Shown here one piece after another: positions 33,749 through 44,532 of a stretch of DNA of 64,000 nucleotides; the stretch's first letter is position 1, and each line of letters begins with the position of its first letter. The translations under genes were made by a program, and so were the position numbers. The notes beneath the pieces were generated by a model, which was given only the letters and a program-made list of their open reading frames with translations, was not told the DNA's origin and did no database searches. Origin of the DNA: Cliona cf. orientalis (Eukaryota; Porifera; Demospongiae; Clionaida; Clionaidae); contig OZ005689.1 of the NCBI GenBank assembly GCA_963930775.1, positions 30,085,079 through 30,149,078 of the forward strand, given 5' to 3'.

Positions 33749-33870
33749 CTCCTGATGCAAGCCCTTCTTCTGATGCAAGTCTCTCTACTGATGCAAGCCC
33801 TTCTTCTGATGCAAGTCTCTCTACTGATGCAAGCCCTTCTTCTGATGCAAGTCTCTCTACTGATGCAAGC
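33749..33870 (+). repeat. 36-bp tandem repeat, three units
   Basis: TGATGCAAGCCCTTCTTC plus TGATGCAAGTCTCTCTAC repeats three times. The right-arm homologue has one TTGCATCAGGAG instead. Confidence 0.85.
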
Positions 33871-35556
33871 ATTTTATGCTACTCAGCTAAAATCTTGCTA
33901 AGGTGTTACCAATATAAAAATTCGTCTTGTCTCGAAAATGCACCATAAAGATATGAATGATTCCTTACTAAGTCCTGAACCTGCCGCGCTGTGTTTCGCT
34001 TTCCAGAAATCTTCTCAGCACATAAGGGCCGTTTATAACCACGCCCCTCTTCGGGGACGCGGTAGAACACGCGCGCAAGTTGTGACGTCACATCATCCAA
34101 TGCGCACGCCCAACTGGTGCATGGTTGTCTTGACAACCAATTGAACCGACATGACGTTATGCTCATGTCGCACGTGCGCGATTTAAAGCTGGCCTAAACG
34201 GAGCGATGGAGTTTACCTAGAGGGACACCGATCTGCGAGTCCTGTTTCCTTGTGATCTCGTAAGTACTGTAAGTAAGTGTGAGCGGGGGGGGGGGGGGGG
34301 GACTTAGTTTTGTGCCAGGTGTATTAGCACTATGGTGTAAGCATGGAGGTCGCTAATATGTGCAGCCATCTGTTAGTGTATAATGTAGTACGTGCCGTGC
34401 GTTTGTGTACTGCAAATTTGTAGCCTTGTTTGTAGATATTGTCTAACAGACAAAGCGTGCATCATGTGGTACGTGGTCATTGCGTTCACTGTATACTAAA
34501 AAGCCACTGGCCCAGTATAAAGTTATGTAGACATCCACTGCTTTGTTACAACTACCGTCCCTGTGTTACACAACTAAACAGGTGCATGGCCATTTTGCCA
34601 TAGTCTGGCTAGAGTATCAGTGTCCCAGTGAGCGTAAGTCCGGTGTGCACATCCATGTAAATTATGTTAGTCTCGCACTGCGAGAGAGAGGGTCTGGTGA
34701 CTACATGTATGCGTACGGCGAGTTGTGCCAGCGGAATGCAATAATTAGTAGTACTAGTTGCTACAAATCGTGCGAACATGTGGGGTTAGCCTCGTTTTGT
34801 ATAGGAGCTGGTCCGGTCTGTCACCTGCGCTAATGGAGGTGACAAGACCATGAATATGGAAGTATTCTCAGCAAGACATCTCTTGTGATCGAAAATGGCG
34901 GGTGACAAGTCATAACACAATGACTTGCCATAAGCAATTGGCAATAACGCCTTTATTGTCTTTCTCCTTCCGGTGTTGAGTATCCTAGCAGCTTCATCGA
35001 TTCACGAGTGTAAACTCGGTCACGTTGCGAATTTGCGTGCAAATACTAGTAATATGCGATTTTTGCTGGCGTCATGCAACGAACGATCTGATTGATCGCT
35101 CCAGAATCTTGGAGCTGGCACAAGTCGCTGTATGTGTACCCTTTCTCTTGCAGTGATTAGAGGGTGTGGCTCGTGTGATGCCTGGAGGACAATCTGTGCT
35201 AGAGTAAACTGTCTACCAGCCCATGCAAGTGGATTTCTCCATCCTTGTAGGTGTTCTCGTGAACCACACCACTCCCTTCCCCATCACTGAATTGAAGCAC
35301 CCAGACCCTGTTGCGTGGCACATGACATCGCAAGAAGTAGGGTACAACCTTCTCATTGTGAGTGCAAAACTGTACAACTGGCCTCTCCCTAGGAATGTGC
35401 CTGAGCAGGCATTGGGTGGGATTCCCCTAAAATATAGGTGACCAAGATAAACCTCTAAAATTTTCGTGTACAAAACACGATACGTGTGTACATATGTGAT
35501 TGTACTACCTAGATGTACGTATATGCAGCCCCTACTCTAGTCTCTGAATGTGTATT
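33871..35556. other. no confirmed gene; CpG-rich patch and repeats
   Basis: A CpG-rich patch at 34025-34200 contains TGACGTCA (34083-34090), the consensus CREB/ATF site, and a possible donor (CTCGTAAGTA, 34257). A G run of about 17 is at 34286-34302. Open frames around 34543-34833 and 35223-35441 have no supporting splice or domain signal. A promoter with a non-coding first exon is possible but unproven. Confidence 0.35.
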
Positions 35557-35870
35557 CACGCACCCAATACTTCATACTGTATGCTATGTTTGAGCACTGC
35601 TAATCCATGCATATGCACGCAATGCATGCCAGGCCCTTTCTCAGAGGGCCTTGGCACGAGGCTATCTTGCTGCATGCTCTAGCTAACACTTGGAACATGA
35701 ATGTGAGGGATATCTTGTAGTAGTGTGTGTGTGTGTGTGCGCGCGCGCGCGTGCGTGTGCATGTGTGCATTTGCATATGAATGAGTGTTCACTAAACTTG
35801 AGACTATGTCCACTATCTCCCGAGCCTTCTGCATGCACTAAATCTACCACGTCCACTATATGCAACGCAG
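35557..35870 (+). repeat. partial copy of 24855-26060, with repeat block copy 3
   Basis: Matches 24855-24907 directly joined to 25818-26060. A (TG)n(CG)n run sits at 35723-35755. Confidence 0.7.
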
Positions 35871-35884
35871 GCGTGATAGGCTAA

Positions 35885-36780
35885 ATGTTGAGTCAGCTGG
35901 AGAGAGAAGCTAGACTACAGCGAATGAAGATTAACCAGAGTGAAAGACTGGCTGCTGAGTCACTTGAAGAAAGAGAAGAGAGACTGCATCAAGCCAGCGA
36001 AAGAGAACCTTATCCCAATAGAGAACAACCCTTCAAACAATGCTCTGTACAAATGAAGATGAGAAGATTTCACGAGTATTTCTGCAGTCTGAATTCTCCT
36101 AGATGTTCGATGTGTTCAGAATCTTTCCCTGGTATTCAGCTTCGTCCTCCAACTACCGAGTGTATGCGATGTCACCGAAACAAACATACACCCAAGTTGT
36201 ACTCCTCTGCTAACGGCATGGATCCTGCCTGGCCCATTACCTTCCCAGCTACAGGTCAGTATATTATGACAGTCACTGTTCTTATTAATTTTATACCCGG
36301 CGTAGCAATTACATGGAGCTACTACATTCATGCTATATAATGGGCACATTCTCTTACAAGTAATTATAGCAATCATAATTTTGTTTCACAGGATTTTACT
36401 CCGGTGGAGGAGATGTTGATTTCTGCTGTATTGCCCATTACATGTATGTCCCTCTACAAGCTATATACCTCATGGACAGTATGCATACAGTAGACTTGTC
36501 ATCAACCTGCAACGCTCATCATCGTCAGAAAAGAAGGAGCTTCCAACTCACATCGTGATTTTCGTGTCAGGAGAGCTGTAGTTCTTTGCGCACTTCAATG
36601 GTTGATTGCAAATACGTGTGTAACAAGTACTGTCGCAATATTCGCAGCAGCAAAGGAAGCCCTTCTTCAATACGTCGATAAGGTCGTAACAACAGTCAAC
36701 CCAGCAGTCCTGCCAGATGGGGCAATGTCGATGAAGCTCCACCCCCAAGACCAACCCCCACATCTGTAACCTACCTTAGT
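35885..36780 (+). pseudogene. Helitron-associated gene remnant (DUF6570-like)
   Basis: The frame from 35885 begins with a repeat-like charged region (QLEREARLQRMKINQSERLA, typical of sponge and cnidarian Helitron proteins), then a Cys-rich block with CSMCSESFPGIQL, then ECMRCHRNKHTPKLYSSANG, to a possible donor at about 36254. After ACAG near 36391 it resumes with DFTPVEEMLISAVLPI. The expected SLYKLPHGQYAYS block is then in another frame, and IVRKEGASNSHRDFRVRRA follows in a third. So there are at least two frameshifts. The order matches the start of Helitron-type proteins before the replication-initiator and helicase domains, which are not in the window; the gap at 36881 follows shortly. 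Confidence 0.65.
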
Positions 36781-36880
36781 CAGATGTGGAGGACTTTGAC
36801 CAGGATCTGGCAGACCTCACTGCGTCCTCCCTCCAGTGATCTAGTTCATGGACAGTGCTGCTAGCCTGGGATGTAACCGA

Positions 36881-37080
36881 NNNNNNNNNNNNNNNNNNNN
36901 NNNNNNNNNNNNNNNNNNNNNNNNNNNNNNNNNNNNNNNNNNNNNNNNNNNNNNNNNNNNNNNNNNNNNNNNNNNNNNNNNNNNNNNNNNNNNNNNNNNN
37001 NNNNNNNNNNNNNNNNNNNNNNNNNNNNNNNNNNNNNNNNNNNNNNNNNNNNNNNNNNNNNNNNNNNNNNNNNNNNNNNN
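36881..37080. other. assembly gap of 200 N
   Basis: Unknown bases. Any open frame across it is meaningless. Order and orientation of the two sides depend on the scaffold join. Confidence 1.
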
Positions 37081-37389
37081 GCTAGAACGTCTTCTTTGGA
37101 TTACACACTATTGAACACGCATCAGTGGGATTCCCGAGACAACTCAGGTAACCGATCGAAGCCACGCCCCCCATTATCTCGATCCTGAAGCTGGCTAGAC
37201 CAGCAAACTTGAAAGATTAGAAGGCTGTTTTGAACCAAGTAGCGACGAAAACCTTCCATTTCAGGAGCATATTTTATAGGCCAGTAAGTTTACTGATGGT
37301 AGTAGCCACCATAATCGACAGTTCACTGAGCTGATCAGCTGAGTGCTTGAGCAGGTCACAAGGTTTTACCATGGCAACACTGTATGAGC

Positions 37390-37830
37390 ATGCGCATTAT
37401 ATGACAAAATGGCTAATAAGACACACCCACTCGCAAAATGCCCCGTACACACCCACAATTATATCGCTGTCCTGATAACACAAAACGAGCATGCAACAGA
37501 CGTGCGCGCTCCAATATGGAGTGGATTTATACTCGAACTAAGGTGAGCAGTCATGGTAGTCTTGAGTTAGCCCAGGAAAACAGAAAGAAAGAAAGAAAGA
37601 AAAAAGAAAGATTGACAAAATTAATGGCTATGTTTTGAATATCTGCATGGTTCTGGCATATACAATTGAGTTGAATGATCTTGGTCTTGTTAGAATTTGC
37701 CGTCGATTCTGATTTTGATACTTAGAAATTTCACAAAGTTAGCTATTTTGAGATATTTGGATGTTTGTAATGTATTATATATATGAAGTATCCATGCCAT
37801 CCCTACTCATCGAGTCTACCAACTCTGTAA
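37390..37830 (+). repeat. dispersed repeat family R4, copy 2
   Basis: Shares CATTATATGACAAAATGGC, GATTTATACTC-AACTAAGGTGAG and a GAAA-rich stretch with 46080-46400, and ends in the GAGTCTACCAACTC mini-palindrome also seen at 29455 and 56541. Confidence 0.6.
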
Positions 37831-37844
37831 CAAAACCCACAACC

Positions 37845-37925
37845 ATGCTACGGTCTAGTAGTCAGCTGAGTGTCTTTCAAGTGTCAAATGCGTGCACCGG
37901 TTCAAATCCTGCCTGGACCAACTTT
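37845..37925 (+). repeat. tRNA-derived SINE-like copy 1
   Basis: A GGTCTAGTAGTCAGC box-A-like word at 37852 and GGTTCAAATCC, a good box B, at 37899-37909, with about 47 bp between them. The middle TCAAATGCGTGCACC matches the second copy at 53945-54022. Confidence 0.6.
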
Positions 37926-38319
37926 GTTTTTCACTCCAGTGATACTGGGGAAGATTATCCACATTTATACAGGTATTTATAAAATTCAAGTGGGGTAAAG
38001 CACATTATCGTTTGCAAAAACCACAGTTACCGCAGTATCAACGGTACTCATACTACATGCTGATCAATAACAAATCAGCTAATAAAAACAGCTACTGTAG
38101 TAATGAACACCATTGGTGCTAAACCCTTGGTACTGTGCGATTTATTGTAGTAAGAAATGAAGCAGCAAGTGCACTAAGCAGATTGCATGTCATATTAAGA
38201 ATTAATGGATAAAGGTCAAGGGTCATTCATATTATTATGATTTAACCTAACTATTCGACTTATTTTCATTCTCTCCTTAACCCGACACACACACACCCAA
38301 AGTGAGTAAGCTGTCATAC
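37926..38319. other. short repeat shared with 45130-45210, no gene
   Basis: 38105-38190 (AACACCATTGGTGCTAAACC ... GCAGCAAGTGCACT) recurs at 45135-45210 in the same direction. Confidence 0.5.
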
Positions 38320-38640
38320 AGCCAGAAATATTGGTGGTCTTTAAATTTGGCGGATTGGTCCCAAATAGATGCAGGTTTTAAGCACACCTAGAAAATAAGT
38401 GCATACCTTTTTCTACTAGGAAATAGGCACACAAGCCATATAGATTGCCTAGAGCTATATATAAGTTGCTTGGCTTTTTCTTGGTAGCCATTTCTACCTA
38501 CATGGGTTTCTTGAAGTTTTGACCGCATGTGCACGCGAGCTCTGCACATTGTTGGCGACCCTTACCCACCCATACGTGGGGCGTGGCCAATTTAGCATTG
38601 AGTTTTTAGTGCATCTAGGATTTAAACGCATACTTTCTTG
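38320..38640. mobile_element. fragments of two miniature-element families
   Basis: 38320-38368 matches the end of the left-arm element (CAGCCAGAAATATTGG, TTAAATTTGGCGG). 38370-38480 resembles the inverse of the element 44334-44532. Confidence 0.45.
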
Positions 38641-39727
38641 TTGATTTTGCAATTATGGGTACGGTGACCTGGTATTTGCAGCTACAGTTATATCTATACT
38701 TGAATTGTCTGTATTGTAGTTTATTGATGCGGTTGCAGTGCCCATGGGTGTACAGTCTGGATTCCCACTTGTGGGCGTGGTGTCGAGTACAAGTTAACGA
38801 GAGCGCCACATCAAGTGAAAAAGCCAAAAGAATGTGATATAAAACAAGCACTAGAGTAGAATGCTACTGTGCTTTGCAGGTCAGTTGTCTAGGAAAGTTA
38901 GGGAATGGCACCTGTCTCTGTCACTATATAAACTGAAAGCCTTTGTGCCTTGTAGTATAACTGAATTAAGCACTTGCGAGCCACTGCCTATTTACCCTTT
39001 CCACTGGACAACTGACTTGCAAAGCACAGTATCACAATCAAGCACTAAAGTGCAAAACCCTCGGCGGTGTAGTCGTATAAACAAAGATTTGAAGAGGTCC
39101 CGCTAAACCCTTGGAAAACGGGAGTAAAGAATTTGACACAAAATTGGGTAAAAAGGTCAACATAAATACTATAGCGCGACTAGCACATGGCATGCATGCA
39201 TGAATACTGGAAAGTGATGGGCTGGGTGTGCGTCACACGCTGGGATGGGGCAGTGCTTGAAATATAACTTGTGCAAAACCTTGAATAACGTTTAAACCTA
39301 CTTTGTGGACAGTAACTAGAGTGTAGACAGACGGACAAACAGACTACTGTAACCCTCGCTGCGCATGCGCCAATTGTTAAATATGCCTCAGTTACGTCTC
39401 AGCACCCAGTACCTGTACCCAAACCAGTAAACTGGTGTCCTAGCTGTAGTAACTATACTCAGTAATCTGTAATTACGTAACAAGTACATACATGTACATG
39501 TACTACCCAGTGCCTGCTGGAGATGGTATACAATCTTGTCAGATCTGTGGCAACTCAACTGTTACTAAGGGAAGGTAGTAACTCTGATCAACCACGAATA
39601 TAACATTCTTCAGTAACAAAATACATCAGCTGACGTTTCAACACACAATCACATGTACACAGTAGATGAGCACTTTAAACATTATACTAAATAAGAACTT
39701 ATGGCTTGTGCTTTAAACAGGAGTTTA
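38641..39727. other. no gene seen
   Basis: Contains a repeated CTACTGTAACCCTCGCTGCG element end near 39342 that recurs at 52018. No supported exon. Confidence 0.35.
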
Positions 39728-39939
39728 TACCGTAGGACGGGTTTTAATTGCGTAGTTTAATAATTGCGTTCTAGTAAAGTCAGGCCAAATTGCGAATCCA
39801 AAAACTGTGATGGACGACCCTGTACCGTACTGCAGCTGTACATGCATATTTACGTTTGTGAATCCATTAATTGAGAAACATAGAAAAACTCGCTATTCGC
39901 AATTAATAGATACTCGCAATTAATACCCAACCTACAGTA
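39728..39939. mobile_element. TA-flanked miniature element, second copy of CCGTAGGACGGG family
   Basis: Flanking TA at 39728-39729 and 39938-39939. Ends and interior match 16738-16947. The right end has CTGTAGG instead of CCGTAGG. Confidence 0.85.
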
Positions 39940-39977
39940 AGCTATAATACAATGTGACAGATGATCCATACACATAG

Positions 39978-40356
39978 TACCGTAGAATCCCGCGATAACG
40001 CCCCCCCCCCCTTTGTGCATGCTAGGATTAGACAAAAGTGGGGAGGGGCTTATACGCGGGATCCTTACATTTCCGTGTGACAACCATTACCGACTGTCGA
40101 ATGCCACGTGGGCGCGCGATCTCTGTACTTTCTGACTGTTTGGTGGGCAGAACTCGAGAAAAACGACCAAGTAAGGCATAATATGACACAAATAGCTAGT
40201 TTGCTAGCTGTAGCTACTGTTTTTGTTGATTTATGGGCTCCATTTTACAGTCAGGGAGGGGGGGCTTATACGCGAGACAAAAGTACCTGTGCAGGAACTT
40301 GAGCTAAAAATGGAGGGGGGGGGGGCTTATGCGCGGCGTAATCGTGGGATTCTATA
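39978..40356. mobile_element. TA-flanked miniature element with C/G-run ends
   Basis: Left end CCGTAGAATCCCGCGATAAC followed by a C run; the right end inverted reads TAGAATCCCACGATTACGCC. This is the uninterrupted relative of 2567-3363. Confidence 0.75.
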
Positions 40357-40377
40357 CATGTAGGTAGGGTGGAGGTA

Positions 40378-40875
40378 ATGGCTAGTTGTACGGGCTTCTT
40401 ATCTTCTATTGCAAAGCTGAACACTCTCGATAGAAGCATTTTAAGAAGATTACTGAACTTTACACATTGTACCCCTTTACACTGCTGTAAAAAATCTACA
40501 GGTCATTTTATATTGGTGTGTACAAACAGACAGACTACTGTAACTCTCACAAAATGTGTGCTGGACATCCTTAGGCTAGCAACATGTAACAACTGTAAAT
40601 CACGATGGTGTCTAGTTAACATGAAGGAGTATGAGCAAGAACAATCAGCAGTACACTTAGCACTTCAAATACATGGAGTAATATCTGAAGCCCCAGGCAA
40701 CACCATCATCGAGGAGGTGATACTGCAATGTTGCCCTCCCACCCTTCCACCCTCTCATACTCCCTCAATTTGTCTACACTGTAAATGCTCCATTCCAAAA
40801 GGACATGCAATACACTGGAGCACTCATGCAGTAAGCACACAAAGCAGACAAAGAAAGAACATGAGCAACACCTGA
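40378..40875 (+). CDS. hypothetical 165-aa ORF opposite the transposase gene
   Basis: An ATG at 40378 opens 165 codons, unusually long for this AT-rich DNA. Pairs of Cys (CNNCKSRWC around residue 72; ICLHCKCSIPKGHAIHW near 134) could bind zinc. It ends 20 bp before the stop of the convergent transposase gene, so it may be a second gene of the same transposon. There is no splice or homology support, and chance is possible. Confidence 0.35.
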   Translation: MASCTGFLSSIAKLNTLDRSILRRLLNFTHCTPLHCCKKSTGHFILVCTNRQTTVTLTKCVLDILRLATCNNCKSRWCLVNMKEYEQEQSAVHLALQIHGVISEAPGNTIIEEVILQCCPPTLPPSHTPSICLHCKCSIPKGHAIHWSTHAVSTQSRQRKNMSNT

Positions 40876-40894
40876 CCACACCTGGAGACACTGG

Positions 40895-43800
40895 TTAATC
40901 ATGGCCTTCACATGCTTTGCATTTCCAAGGGACCTCTGAATCACCAAACACATCATCAGGAATGTCCATACAGTGTTGGTGATACCATATCTTACATTCA
41001 TCACACTCAGCCATTTTATCACCTCTCTCCTCAGGCAAGCGACAGGAGCAATGAAGGCCAACTGTCTGAGTAGACTTTACACCAGTGCTCCTCCGCTCAC
41101 CAACTATTGGAAATCGTGAGAGGCTACACTTCTCAAGACAGTTGGCTAAGTGTTGTCTAATGGCTTTGTGATTGAACTTAACCTTGCAGGGATCTGATCC
41201 ACTGCAAATGTCATATGCAAATGCTATAGCAAGCACACCACAGTCAGAGCCATTTGACTGTCTGCCAACATCCATCATCTTGACCACCAACTGTGAGGCA
41301 GAGCTAAATATCAGACTGGCAATTACATGTAGAGTGCCAGTGGAAACAGAAGGGTACATGCTGTCATACACTTTAACTTCTCCTTCACCACAACCAATGT
41401 TAGAAACAGCACACCAGTGATTGTTTCGAACATTGATTACCTGTACAAATTCTCCTCTATGAACTTGAAAGGTAAGAGTTTGCTGAAAAATAGGATTTTG
41501 TAAGCCAGATACGTGAGGAAATTGTTGCAAAATGAGCAGCTGAGCAGCTTCAATAACTCTGTCAGAGAGCCAACCTGAAGGTGACAGTACTTCCTCTCTG
41601 TTGGTCGAGGTCAGAGTGTACAGGGGATTGCACAGCCAATTCTTACTACTTGCAGCCACTGCATCAGAATCATCATCCTGAGTGAGGTCTATGACAGTGT
41701 TATTAACTTTGTCTACAGCACACTCACATTTTTCTAAACAGTTGGGGTCACTGGCAACGTCTTGAAGTGAGACTTTGGCACCAGTTCTCCAACCTTCCAG
41801 CGACAAAGACCAGTCACTCTTGCACGTGCTTAATTCCTGCATGACATAGCTACGGTTGAGTACACCCTTGTGGCAGTAAAGCTGGTACTTTTTACCCACT
41901 ACAAGGACCACACGGCAAGGAACATGGTGTTTATCCAACCTGTCAGTATGAACACATACTTTATCTCCAACCTTATAGGAAGTACTAGACCTCTGCTTTT
42001 TAGCAGAGGGGAGTTGGTCTCCACTGACAATTTCTCTCTTACCAAGCACATTTGAGCTTGGGTTAGTGCCAATAACATCAGATCCACCAGCAGTGTCAGT
42101 AGGTGGTGGAATAGGATCAGCAGAAGGACTACTAGGGAAGAGGACACGACCAGTGTGGTAGCGATTCCTGGAGCTCATGGGACAGTCTTTCTTGTGTGCC
42201 CTGCCACCAGCACCACAGGTACACAGGTCACCAGTGAAGATATTATCTTCAAAACAGCAATCACTGTCAGATGAAGGTATGAAGTCATCAGTGGAGAATT
42301 CTTCATCAGATAATGTATCAATGTTTGCTGACTTCGTGTCATCTTCATGGTGGGACGACTTATTTTTTAACTGCTTATTGAACGGGCAATCGTTGTGGTT
42401 AGAGCGCAGGTGAGTAGTAGATCCACAAGCTTTGCACTTCCCACCAGCTGAACCTTTTTTCCTTGATACCTTAGGTTTAAGCTCAAGATCATCTTCATCG
42501 TCACCACTATCATGATCACCATAAGTGTCATGGCCGTGTTTGTACGACCACGCCTTACGGCGCTGAGCATCCTTGGTTCTTTCCACTTTCAACTGTATTC
42601 TTCTTTTCCTAAACTTCTCAGTTTGTCGACTTTCCAGCACTTGCTTCCTGGCTTTATTGAATTCTTCCAGTGCCTGATGAACACCATCAAAGACAGGTAG
42701 CTTCATGTGCCTAAACAGCTCAATCACCCAGTGATACTGCGGTCCACGCCTCTGGTACATGTAGGTCATGTTTGACTGAAGCAATGCAAGCTCCGTTGAT
42801 ACTACATAGTGAAGCCTCTCCAAGTGGATATGCTTTGCTCTAAACCGAATGAAGACAGTATGAGAAGCTTCCAACCAGTTGGAGTGACCCTTTTAAAAAA
42901 TGGGATGGATAAGCTGTTTAGACACTGATGCTCTATCATGGCACTCTATTTCATAAGCAAGAGCATGGAAAGGACAAGAAAGTGAACACCTGGTGTGATA
43001 ATCTTTACCTTGGCACTGAAGCCACTCATTGTCCTCACACTTGCCACAACTACAAACACGCAATGAATGAAAGTCACACATTCCTCCATCCCATGTGTGC
43101 TCATCACGAGCATGTCGTGGCAATGCCTTAGCCTTGTCAGCAAACTCCTCAGCTGACTCACTCATGGACAGGATCAAGGAGAAGTTATTTCGTGCTCTCT
43201 CAATAAATCCCTTTGACAGGCAACCACAGCCAGCTTGGTGCCTCTTACAATGACAAACCACTTCATCCACAAGAGGAAATCGCTCACGGTAAACCCGCTT
43301 CAATCTGGCACTAAAACTTTTCTTTACTGCAAAGTTTTCAAGACGCTTTTTGTGTGCCCGTGCAGCGTGTCCAGCACATATCATCACCTCAGCATTGGGG
43401 AAGTGGTCTGTCACTGCATTGGCAGAAGAGGAATCAGCATCCTGCCACTGAACAGCTATGTTCATGCCCTCCTCTTTGGCTTGTTTGAAAGTCAGGCGGG
43501 CTGCGTACCCTTCTGCACCTTTAGAGGTCCCTTGGTACAGCTCTTCTTTAATTACTCTATCCCTGCCTTTCTGGCAAAGATGCTTGCGGTAAAGAAGAGC
43601 TCCATTGTAGTAATTGCGAATACTAAAAGTAGCATTCTTGCTGTGATGACCTCTAGTCATCCACGTGCCATCTGCTGATGTTACAGCACGACTCCATGAA
43701 CCAAGTTCCCTTTGATCCATGGATTTCATTTCCAGCTTTGCTTCATCACACATTCGATCAACCATCATTTTCACTACAGGATACATTTTCTCTATGGTTG

Positions 43801-44290
43801 ATTGAAATGTGGGCCATGAAACAGCATCGATTCCAAGTACATGTTTCAGTACCTTGTAATAGGTCATGTGGGTGCAACCGGCAACAATAAAAGCCACCTG
43901 AACAGCAGTGCTAATATCACAGCTTCTGCCAAGCTCAAACTTAGTGCATGTTTCAAATGTGGCTGTCTTACAAACACAACCATTACATGTGTATTTTATA
44001 GAAATAGCACCTCCAAGGCCAGCACTCCTCACATGTTCTGGAACAAGGATACCCTTACAGCTGGGTGTGGTACAGGCACGTATCTGATTAAGTTGCTTCA
44101 CAAATGAGTCTAATTGGGATAGGTCCATGAAGCACACTTTCAAAGGAATACCCGTACATGTACTATTCAGTAATTTCTTCCTAACTACCTGATCCGGAGT
44201 AGGAATATACAATGAATCATCCGCAGACACAGTAGCAAATGATTCATCCAATTCTGATGAAAATTGTTCATCACAGCAAGGACTATCCTC
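40895..44290 (-). pseudogene. Mutator-like transposase fused to Ulp1-type protease and PHD finger, one in-frame stop
   Basis: A single minus-strand frame runs from about 44290 (after a TTTTGTAG acceptor, so an upstream exon exists) to 40895, with one TAA at 42893-42895 dividing 452 from about 665 residues. N-terminal part: a Cys-rich segment, then the DDE-type core with SADGTWMTRGHHSKNATFSI (Asp near 194 counted from 44251) and VQWQDADSSSANAV (Asp 271/273). The core continues past the stop (HSNWLEASHTVFIRFRAK, LLQSNMTYMYQRRGPQYHW). Then come CCHC-like knuckles (CKACGSTTHLRSNHNDC), an acidic linker, and a C48 protease domain with His486 (NNHWCAV), Asp504 (VYDSM), Gln539 and Cys545 (NGSDCG), counted from 42874. 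The end is a complete C4HC3 PHD finger (Cys609 to Cys655). The stop replaces one codon in conserved transposase sequence and looks like a recent nonsense mutation. Mutator transposases excise and insert DNA; Ulp1 proteases cut SUMO; PHD fingers read histone tails. Confidence 0.85.
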
Positions 44291-44333
44291 CTACAAAATG
44301 CAACAAGACTATTACTAGCAAAGCTAACTAGAA

Positions 44334-44532
44334 TACCGTAAACGTGGGTTTTTAAGTGCATGCGCCTATTGCAAAATCACAGATAAGCCGCTTACTGCAT
44401 TGTATATAGCTCTAGGCTATCTAGATGGCTAGTGCGCCTATTTCCTAGTAGTTAAATCAGGAAGGAAGTATGCGCTTATTTCTAAATATGCGCTTAATTC
44501 TTAGGTGCACTTAAAAACCCGCATTTACGGTA
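44334..44532. mobile_element. TA-flanked miniature element upstream of the transposase
   Basis: Ends CCGTAAACGTGGGTTTTTAA and inverted CCGTAAATGCGGGTTTTTAA, flanked by TA. About 195 bp, no coding. Confidence 0.85.

Noticed and set aside
33749..33870. CRISPR-like array
   Set aside because: Three directly adjacent 36-bp units without spacers in animal DNA; a minisatellite.
35223..35473. Possible coding exon on either strand
   Set aside because: Frames are open on both strands, but neither shows recognisable domains or consistent splice sites.
36848..37114. Open frames across the N gap
   Set aside because: Their bases are unknown; the frame is an artefact of N translation.
42512..44107. Plus-strand open frames opposite the transposase
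   Set aside because: They are shadows of a strongly conserved minus-strand coding frame.
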